A program made the translations under genes and the position numbers. From the NCBI GenBank assembly GCA_030374805.1, contig JARGSG010000197.1, forward strand, positions 868,001-932,000: 64,000 bases of DNA, given 5' to 3'. Every line of letters begins with the position of its first letter. Positions within the stretch are counted from its first letter, which is position 1. Positions 56,762-64,000 of the stretch are shown here, piece after piece. The notes under the pieces were generated by a model, which saw only the letters and a program-made list of their open reading frames with translations, did not search any database and was not told the origin of the DNA. This DNA is from Gracilaria gracilis (lineage: Eukaryota > Rhodophyta > Florideophyceae > Gracilariales > Gracilariaceae).

Positions 56762-59700
56762 CTAATCGATTTGTATAATAGGATTTGCCGATACACCCCA
56801 GCTATACTCTACTCCATGATCCGCGAGCAACTCCTCTCCCACTTCCAGTTTCCGAAGTGCTCGCACCGCAAGCATTTGGTATTCTCGTAGTTGATGCAGG
56901 GTGCGTCCTGTATTTGGAGTTCGAATGACCCGCACATTTGCAGTCCTTCGTTTCGTCACACAATCCGCAACTGCATCAATGTCCTTATCGCCTTCCATAT
57001 ATTTGGGATCGTTAATCGTTCCACCCAATGAAAAAGGAGCGGGGACAATCCATACAGGTATTAAACTTACTCCTTGTCTTCTTTCTGGGAGGTTATGGAA
57101 TATATCGCGGCGGACGGTAAACTCCATCGCATACTTCCGTAAGCGTTCGGAAGTGGCTCCCAATAAACCTTCACCATAATTCTTGTGTACCTCTTTTCTC
57201 TTTGTTAGGTCATGGTACACCAGTGTTCCATAGAAGTAACATATCTTTTCATTTTCCATGAATCGGCGTGTAGTGAAGACCCCCACTCCTGCGCCAGGGT
57301 GGCGAACCGTCGACTTCCCGATACGACAACCGCACATCGTCGCTTCCAGTGCCAACATTGCATTCCAATCCAGAAGCCCCATCTTCCCTTGCAAAGTTTT
57401 CGGCCATTCGTGAAGGGCCTTACGCCTACCAGTCGTGACCAAGCTCTCATCCGCCACATTGAGGCAAGAAAGTCCACAATATACGTAGGACACTTTTGAT
57501 ACTGGGGGTAGCAGGATGGAGCCTTCCATGACCTCGATGGGCGGACATTCCACTTCGGAAATAAGTTCAACACCCTAATCATAGCATTCCGAACTTCCTG
57601 CGTTACCTGTATATCTGTCTCATTTTCCGGAACGCACAATGAGAATTGAATAATTGCGGCGTGCCTATCATGAGCAAAGCAGTCAGGGTCCGGCTCACAC
57701 CCGATGAACCTACGATGCTGTTGTAACTACATGCATGCCATTGCTGTCGAAAAATTCCCCGCAAACAAGTCGACCACAATATCCCCAGCCTGGGAAAACC
57801 GACTGATTAGCTCCTTCAACAATGCCTTAAGTTTCTGTTCGGACCTCACCTTTTGTAAAATGTAGCCCCCACCTTCCTTCCTTCTCTTCCACTGAAGAGT
57901 CTCTCCATTAGACATGGGGGGTACCTGGTCAATGACACTGTGGTACCCCGGGTACCTCGACTGCATGAAATTGAAGTTCTCATAGTTCACCATCTCATGC
58001 TGCTGCGCGTAGCTGAGACCATTTCAAACTCCATGTACAGCATACTCCATTGCAGGGAAAAGGGAGCACGACCTACGCCCCGGGTTACGCATTGGGTTGC
58101 TTTGCGACCGTAGAAAGTGCATTGGGACCTGGTCCACAACAAATGAACGCCTTGGTACTCCGTTTTCGTATTTTGCCCCAATGGCAGAAAGTACATCTCT
58201 CCATTGCTGGACCTGCTCGAAAGTACTAAAGATGACGAAATGGCCCCCAGGACGCAGCAGTCTTGATAGAAGCTTTGCAGCCTTCTTCATGTCCTGAGGG
58301 CTCAGTACATCGTACCAGGTGTTGTTTAGGTTCTTGTTTCCCCGGATGTTGTACGGAGGGTCCATGAGAACCAGTTGAACTTTTCCTAACGGAGACACAC
58401 CATCTCTGCGCAACGTCTCGTCCATCTCTACCATATCCTCAAACCCGCAATTGTACAAGCGAAAGTACTTCTCCATCTCCTCCTCCCAACTTCGAAAAGC
58501 CATTTTGTCATCCAACGACGCAATGGATGGTGGAGGTATTACGCCTATCCCGGACGCTTCGTCACCAGTACTTCCTTTCCCAATGTCGGCCACTATGTTC
58601 GTATCACCATCTCCTTTTTCGCCTCTCCCCTCCTTTGGCTCCGTTGGTTTCCCAATTTCCTCCACTTCCTCCACATCATCTTCAATTTGTATGGCAGGTT
58701 CTGGTTTGGATATCGGCGTTACCCACATACCAGGGACGTTCACTGATTCTCTCAGTTTCAACGGGCTTATGGCCTCCATAACGGAGGACACAAGCGAATT
58801 CGAGAGACTATCGAATCTCTGAGCAAACGCCCGTGATGGGTCTCTGGTAAACGTCTTCAGAACTGTCCATCGTCCTGGTTCGGAAATTGAGAATAACTGC
58901 TCATTCACAATAACCTTGTTGAGGTCTAAAATGAATTCCTTCGCAAGCATTCGGAGGGCAGCATCGATGTCTTGCGGTAAATTCGATGCCCACGCGATGA
59001 CCTCTGTTTCAATAACAGTTTCATCTTTGCTCGGTAGCAAGCGATGGTCGTTATCCCGGTGGAAGAACCCCTCTGCCCTCGTCTCAATCGCTTGAAACTG
59101 CATTTCGTCGTACATGACTCGGATGAATGGAAGAACCATGACCTCCACAGTAGGGAATCCCAGGAATTGAGAGAAACCATCCCATGCCTTCGTTATGAGT
59201 TGCACACCAAAGCCAAAACGCTGAGCTTGGAGTTTGTTTGATTTTCGGACATTCATAAAAGGTGTGGGATATCCCTTGTTCCTCTTTTCCTCTTCTGGTT
59301 TACAACTCTTTTTTCTATGGAAACTTTCTGAATGAGCGAAAGAAAGAGAATCCTTTGGAAATGTATGGCAACGGTGGTGGCGAAAGGAGGGAACACCCGT
59401 CCCAATCACTTAGGAGGTATAGTCATTGATTTGAAAAACTCGGTTAAAGTCACATTCTTCGGTATTCATTTAAAGTTCACCTCGGTAGAAGCATTCCAGA
59501 AGTCCCTTACGGGCCAGTCTTTATCACCGTCCAAAATGTCCAATAACCTCGTTGAGAGGTATAGCTGACGATAAGACCCGTTCCGAGATACGATCCGTAG
59601 TTCACTGTCAGTAAACGTCGGATGTCCTGGACCCACAAGAATATAGAAGTAATTCTTGGCCAGCGGTAGGACGTTGCGATTCTTGATAACGTAATCAACG

Positions 59701-59879
59701 AACTCGCTGTGTCCCACCTTCCTTGGCCGGTCTTCATCTCGCATTGTCGACGCGTAATGATCGCGGATTGCGAGGCATACTGTGACAAGCTCATCTCCGG
59801 AGCCATACATTTTTCCAAACTTCATATCGGAGCTTGACGATGCCGGTGACGTAGACCTCGATGAACTATGTGGAGCCAT
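56762..59879 (-). pseudogene. DNA methyltransferase-SET fusion protein gene, copy B
   Basis: About 1,039 codons from ATG 59879 (MAPHSSSRSTSP). The N-terminal region (about 1-450) is unrecognised but conserved with copy A (RLLDILDGDKDWPVRDFW, FGVQLITKAWDGFSQFLGFP). The methyltransferase has motif IV VQLVLMDPPYNIR at about residue 506, then GGHFVIFSTFEQVQQW, FPAMEYAVHGV, and motif I VVDLFAGNFSTAMACM near 698: beta-type order. The SET domain (about 850-1,030) has AGVGVFTTRRFMENEKICYF, PFSLGGTINDPKYMEGDK and VGEELLADHGVEYSW. Between them RVLNLFPKWNVRPSRSWK runs on without a stop, so the two enzymes belong to one chain. A few breaks exist, so this copy is not intact, but the catalytic DPPY is preserved. 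The SET NH motif reads ND in both copies. Confidence 0.82.
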
Positions 59880-60257
59880 TTTATGCCTGCACAGGAAGAG
59901 GGTGCATTGACGGGTTATGATTCGAATTTCCGGAGCGGAAGGGAGATGAAAGCGGACGGGAGATGGCAGCGGACGGGAGATGGCAGCGGAGAAGAGGAAA
60001 CAGCGCACGGGAGACTCCAGCGGGAGGGGGATAACTGCCGACGAGATATGAAAGTGCGCGGGAGACGGGAGGGGGCGGGAGAGGATAGCAACGATACAGC
60101 ACGAACCAGGTTCTTTCAACACGACAGGGAGATGTGCAAGATGCCTGAGATGCACGTGAACCCGTAAAGAGGTGCCAGGGAAAGCAGCGACACTCGAGGG
60201 ATACGGAACTTGGTGATTGCAAACATATACGCGAAGTTATAAGGAACGGCCGTTAAA

Positions 60258-60328
60258 ACAGCGGACCGGGGTGGCGTGGCGCTTCATCAGTGCACTGATG
60301 AAGTGCCAAGACCCCCCGGTTTGCTGAC
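60258..60328. repeat. GC-rich palindrome B1
   Basis: ACAGCGGACCGGGGTGGCG... returning to CCCCGGTTTGCTG; centre CTTCATCAGTGCACTGATGA. It lies about 380 bases upstream of the methyltransferase-SET start. Confidence 0.9.
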
Positions 60329-60373
60329 CTGCCAAAAAAATATTTTATTTTCCATATTTTTCAACGACAGCCT

Positions 60374-60449
60374 GGGACAGCGGACCGGGGTGTCGTGGCG
60401 CTTCATCGGTGCACCGATGAAGCGCCACGACACCCCCGTCCGCTGTCCC
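60374..60449. repeat. GC-rich palindrome B2
   Basis: GGGACAGCGGACCGGGGTGT... to ...CCGTCCGCTGTCCC, 76 bases, nearly perfect, centre TCATCGGTGCACCGATGA. Confidence 0.93.
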
Positions 60450-60570
60450 AACGCGCCGTGAGTGATGAAGCTGTGGTAGAGGTACACGTGGGACCGCCAA
60501 CGCGCAGCCCTACCAGCCGTTTCTTTTAACTTGGCATATATCTTTGCATTTTATTTACATTCTTAGCCAA

Positions 60571-61190
60571 ATGGTTGTGACGAATACGAAAACCTCCTCA
60601 AGCAGTAGAGTATTAGGACATAGAAATAGAAGATGCACTATACCTATGTGACAAAAATGATGTCCTAAACTTAGCTACGAAGCGGGAGGGTGTGCCACCT
60701 TCGCAATGCTACTTACTATGGTTACCCTATTCTTAAACACACGGTTGTGACAAAATACGAAAACATCCGCAAGCAGCATAAGAATGGGACATTTTCTGTA
60801 CAAGATAACGATAGGAGATGTAATAACTTCATCTCATCCAATGGATGTCCTATACCTAGCTACGAAGCGTTAGGGTGTGCGAAAAGCTCCGCAACCAGCA
60901 TAGGAATAGGACATCCTCTCCACAAAATTAAGATAGAAGATGTACTAACTTTATCTTATCTAGAGGATGTCCTATTCCTAGCTACGAAGCGTGATGGTGT
61001 GCGAAAACCTTAGCAAGCAGCATAGGAATAGGACACATCCTCTATGATATAAAAATAGAAGGTGTACTAATTTTATATCATATAGGGGATGTCCTATTCG
61101 TAGCTACAGAGCGTGAGGGTGTGCCACCTTCTACGGAAATATATCGTTCTATTTCCGCAACCGACACACATACTTTCGGTTGTGGAAGAG
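60571..61190. repeat. 122-base stem-loop array, right
   Basis: Same unit as the left array and same direction; CATA(G/A)GAAT starts at 60777, 60899 and 61021, exactly 122 apart, with degenerate units before. The array ends with CCTTCTACGGAAATATATCG-like sequence also found at the end of the left array (49690-49740). Confidence 0.9.
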
Positions 61191-61373
61191 GATGAATATA
61201 TCTCGGTAGAAGGTGTGACCAGGAAGAAGGTAGGGCGTGCAAGGTGTTGGAAAAGAGAGTGGGGACGGCTTTTATACGGCACCACACGTGTGGCTGGAAA
61301 GCGAAATGTTGAAAAAATGAAATCTCATCTTTTTCCAGCCGCCCATTTCAAAAAAACTCAAAATAATTTTTTG

Positions 61374-61431
61374 GGACAGCGCACCGGGGTGTCGTAGCGC
61401 TTCATCGGTGATGCCCCGGTCGGCTGTCCCA
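61374..61431. repeat. GC-rich palindrome B3, internally shortened
   Basis: GGGACAGCGCACCGGGGTGT... directly to GGTGATGCCCCGGTCGGCTG; about 17 bases of the second arm are missing. Confidence 0.85.
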
Positions 61432-61571
61432 ACGCGCCGTGAGTGATGAAGCCGGGGCAGTGGCACACGTGGCACCGCCAACGAGCCGTAAGCGGTGAAA
61501 TTCGCCCGCTGTCAACGTGCTGTGTGTGATGAAACTGGGGTGCTGGCATACGTGGCATCGCCAACGTGCTG

Positions 61572-61647
61572 GGGACAGCGGACCGGGGTGTCGTGGCACT
61601 TCATCGGTGCACCGATGAAGCGCCACGACACCCCGGTCCGCTGTCCC
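61572..61647. repeat. GC-rich palindrome B4
   Basis: A 76-base palindrome with at most one arm mismatch, GGGACAGCGGACC to GGTCCGCTGTCCC, about 300 bases before the ParB-like gene. Confidence 0.93.
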
Positions 61648-61953
61648 AAAGTGAAATTAATGCGCCACAAATTTTATTTATTTCTATATTGCTCAAACAT
61701 TGTTGTACAAGTGTACCATAGATTTTAGTAGCGTTAGTAGCTACAAGTAGATTTCTAAACGTCACGCCAGTACGCTATAAAATTTTTAAATAAGGACAGT
61801 GTATAGTTTAAACTAATACTGAGTGGACGCGCATCCGTGATGAAGTAGACGAAAAGGAACGGGAGTGAAAGTTACAGCTAGCTAACCGATCTCGCGAGCG
61901 TTCTCGACGGTCGTAAACAACCTTTTCCATTCTAGCAGCTGCGTGTAACCGCG

Positions 61954-63813
61954 ATGCCGCCTCGCAAGCATAAAAGGGGGCCGGATTCAAGACGAGCGAA
62001 CCCAAGTGCAGGGGTGTTAGAAATGACGCCCCTAACAAGAGGGAGAGGGAGGGCAAAAGGCACTACGCCGCGTGTGCCACCAGCCCGAGCAATGACGAAG
62101 AAGGTTTCGCCCGCTGCTACGCCGGTAGTGAAAGGCGGCGATGCGGTGCATTTGTTTGTTACGATTGGGAAAGAAACGAGCAGGGTGAAAGTTGGAACCG
62201 CGGATGTGAGAGGTGTGGGGTCCGCCTGTGGTGCAGAGAAAGCTCTTTGCCGTTCGCTCCATGGGCATCTTTTAAGCGCGACTGCCCTAGAAGGAGAAGA
62301 TTTGGTTGTGATCTGGAAAACGAAGATTATTATAAGTCATGGAAGCGCGAAGTACCCTTACCGTTTTCAAGATATTGAAGACCCACCAAGTACGCTGAGC
62401 GAGTTGTTCTCAGCTGGGTTGTATGCGTGGGATACGTCGATGATGGACCGAATCGAGATTCCGCAAAGTCCTACTCCAGGGTTCGGGGCTGGCAAGTCTT
62501 CTACATCTCAGCCTGAGAAAGTGGGTTCTCTGGACGTCGAGAAACCTGCTGAGGAAGCTTCCAAAACTCGAGGAAAGTCTTCTAAAGGGATGAAGAAGCC
62601 CGTAGGAGCGAGCGTCAGCATCATAGAGGACTCCGAGGACGATATTGTGGAGGTCTGTGAGACGAGTAAGGCTCCGCTTGCTGACGCGGAGGAGGACTTG
62701 TTCGATGAAGGAGGCAGTATTCCGTTGGAAGAGGTAGACAAAACCCTGTCTCTCGAGAAGATTCCCGTCGCCGAATATGTTCTACGCAGGTTGACGATGG
62801 ATATCGAGATGATTGAGATCCCGAAGAAGACAGTTCGAAGTGTGAATCTGGGACACAAGGAGGCGACTATGATAAAATGTCGCAACTTTGGGTGGCTTCC
62901 GTCCGCAGGTTCGATTGCTGTGGCATCTTTAGCGGAGTATGCTGTGAATGAAATAGTTGTTGATGGGAGAATTGTTGTGCCCGTAACCCTCATAGGCGGA
63001 TATCACAGAATTTTTGTGCTACGAGACTTGCATGGGGAAGGCGGGAAGTGGGTGGATATAGTCCGTTCTTTGGATGTCGTGCTATGGGGAAGAAAGGATG
63101 GGAAGGCCATCACCATGAACGAGGTACTAGGACTCGGCAATCTTCTGAACGAGATGAGATCGAATGTGCTGGAGATGTCGTTTGCAGGCAAAATTCATAG
63201 CACGGTATCTTTTGTGCAGAACGTCGTGGACAAGTCACATGTGGATGTGAAGAGCATTACATCGAAGCAGTTAGCTGGTGCTTTGAAGAGAAGTGACGCT
63301 ATCGGAGACTACAGCGTGCGTCACTTGACTCGTTACGCGACATTGGCTCTGAAGTTTGTGGAATGTGAGGGGCTTTTGGAGTTCTTTGAGAAGATGTGTG
63401 AGGAGGGTCCAGCCTTGACGTCGACGCATGTCTCGAGTGACCTCCTGATGGGTCTCACCGGTGGGCAGTTTGGATTTGTCGTACGTTGCTTGCAATGGCA
63501 TGTGGAACTGAGGTTGTCTTCTTCTACGAGAACCGGTCGTTTTGAAGACATGAGGAAGCACCTCTTTCAGTGTGCCATAGGTATGTACAACCTATGTAAT
63601 GTCACTGCGAAGAAGAAGGAGATTAGTGTTGAAGAAGTATTGCAGACAGTATTCCACTTAGGAGAAAAACATGTGTCTGTGATGGAATATCTGGGTATGC
63701 GGACAGAAAAAATGGAACTTGGCGGTGCGAGGCGTTTATGGGACGGGATGGTGTCTAGAAGGGTGAAGACCCCGGGTAACAAGCTTCAAGAAGTTCTCAA
63801 AGTATCGCTTTAA
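61954..63813 (+). CDS. 619-residue protein with a possible ParB-like segment (intact)
   Basis: I do not recognise the whole protein. Residues 1-50 are basic and disordered. About 55-165 is a conserved, probably beta-rich region (VKGGDAVHLFVTIGKETSRV, KYPYRFQDIEDPPSTLSELF, LYAWDTSMM). About 215-260 is an acidic linker with SIIEDSEDDIVEV, which looks like a SUMO-interacting motif. About 285-400 has EMIEIPKKTVRSVNLGHKEA, DGRIVVPVTLIGGYHRIFVL (GGYHR at 348-352) and MNEVLGLGNLLNEM; this order weakly resembles the ParB/Srx N-terminal fold with its G-x-HR motif. The rest is helical (LWDGMVSRRVKT near the end). The frame is open from ATG to TAA. The next ~180 bases still resemble copy A's acidic tail, so the stop may be early. 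Context: first gene after the palindrome zone, outward-facing. Confidence 0.7.
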   Translation: MPPRKHKRGPDSRRANPSAGVLEMTPLTRGRGRAKGTTPRVPPARAMTKKVSPAATPVVKGGDAVHLFVTIGKETSRVKVGTADVRGVGSACGAEKALCRSLHGHLLSATALEGEDLVVIWKTKIIISHGSAKYPYRFQDIEDPPSTLSELFSAGLYAWDTSMMDRIEIPQSPTPGFGAGKSSTSQPEKVGSLDVEKPAEEASKTRGKSSKGMKKPVGASVSIIEDSEDDIVEVCETSKAPLADAEEDLFDEGGSIPLEEVDKTLSLEKIPVAEYVLRRLTMDIEMIEIPKKTVRSVNLGHKEATMIKCRNFGWLPSAGSIAVASLAEYAVNEIVVDGRIVVPVTLIGGYHRIFVLRDLHGEGGKWVDIVRSLDVVLWGRKDGKAITMNEVLGLGNLLNEMRSNVLEMSFAGKIHSTVSFVQNVVDKSHVDVKSITSKQLAGALKRSDAIGDYSVRHLTRYATLALKFVECEGLLEFFEKMCEEGPALTSTHVSSDLLMGLTGGQFGFVVRCLQWHVELRLSSSTRTGRFEDMRKHLFQCAIGMYNLCNVTAKKKEISVEEVLQTVFHLGEKHVSVMEYLGMRTEKMELGGARRLWDGMVSRRVKTPGNKLQEVLKVSL

Positions 63814-64000
63814 ACGTCAGAGGAGGTGAAGGAGGTGGGGGGGGAGGTGGTTGAAGTTGTGGGTGTAGGTGATGGTCATGGTACGTCAACCGCAGCACGT
63901 AGTGAGGCAGAAGATGCTCTCATCTTGTTGGAAGCTTCCATGCAAGGGGACGACCCTAAAGCAGAGCCATCATGGTTGAGGCGGAGCACACGGAAAAAGA

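Larger units (their letters stand above)
61370..63141 (+). repeat. right inverted arm (~1.8 kb)
   Basis: Inverse of 47284-49080. Contains palindromes B3 and B4, the ParB-like promoter region and the first two thirds of that gene. Confidence 0.8.
49757..64000. mobile_element. composite DNA element, copy B (runs past the window end)
   Basis: Begins with the same sequence as copy A and has the same gene order. It is flanked by inverted arms with ParB-like genes pointing outwards (left truncated, right intact). The transposase, coiled-coil and methyltransferase-SET genes each carry a few interruptions. Confidence 0.78.

Noticed and set aside
32633-64000. Composite element considered as an integrated large virus or Polinton-like element
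   Set aside because: No capsid, packaging ATPase, protease or protein-primed polymerase was recognised; the mobility gene is a Plavaka/CACTA-type transposase.

Overview
This is nuclear DNA of a eukaryote. Host genes carry short GT-AG introns (about 85-205 bases) and encode proteasome subunit Rpn5, CCR4-NOT subunit CNOT11, a Rab GTPase and a Ubc4/UBE2D ubiquitin-conjugating enzyme. A SnoaL/NTF2-like protein has a transit-peptide-like N-terminus and resembles chloroplast proteins, so the organism is probably photosynthetic. The mix of transposons (DUF6818-bearing Harbinger, pogo-like, LINE without visible endonuclease) would fit a red alga; that assignment is inference, and other protists cannot be excluded.

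Bases 1-14,300 are mostly single-copy host DNA with one 5'-truncated LINE scrap. Bases 14,300-18,600 are gene-poor and hold a decayed hAT transposase and microsatellites. Bases 18,600-29,300 are a nest of DNA transposons: a Harbinger element with an ~860-base insertion inside its transposase, a pogo-like element with TA duplications, a ~1 kb non-autonomous element, and a second Harbinger element carrying a tail-to-tail DUF6818 gene. Many short GTGTGG/CCACAC palindromes are scattered among them. A LINE follows (29.5-32.6 kb) and is cut off where the next element starts.

The second half of the window (32,633-64,000) is the most unusual part. It holds two diverged, head-to-tail copies of a composite DNA element of about 14.5 kb (copy A 32,633-47,283; copy B from 49,757 past the window end). 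Gene order in both is: a Plavaka/CACTA-type transposase (+), a coiled-coil protein (-), a very large protein that joins an unknown N-terminal region, an N6/N4-type DNA methyltransferase and a SET domain (-), a noncoding zone full of palindromes, and a gene of ~600 codons with a possible ParB-like segment (+). Between the copies lies an inverted, truncated copy of the last gene, so copy B is flanked by ~1.8 kb inverted arms. The noncoding zones hold nine near-perfect ~75-base GC-rich palindromes and two arrays of 122-base units that each contain a stem-loop. Two telomere-like TTTAGGG/CCTAAA tracts sit at the copy A/copy B junction and inside one array.

Most element genes are interrupted; the ParB-like gene at 61,954-63,813 is open. 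A transposon that carries its own DNA- and protein-methylating enzyme fused in one chain, together with palindromic arrays and a candidate DNA-binding partition-like protein, is the best candidate here for an undescribed system. No capsid, envelope or protein-primed polymerase gene was seen.
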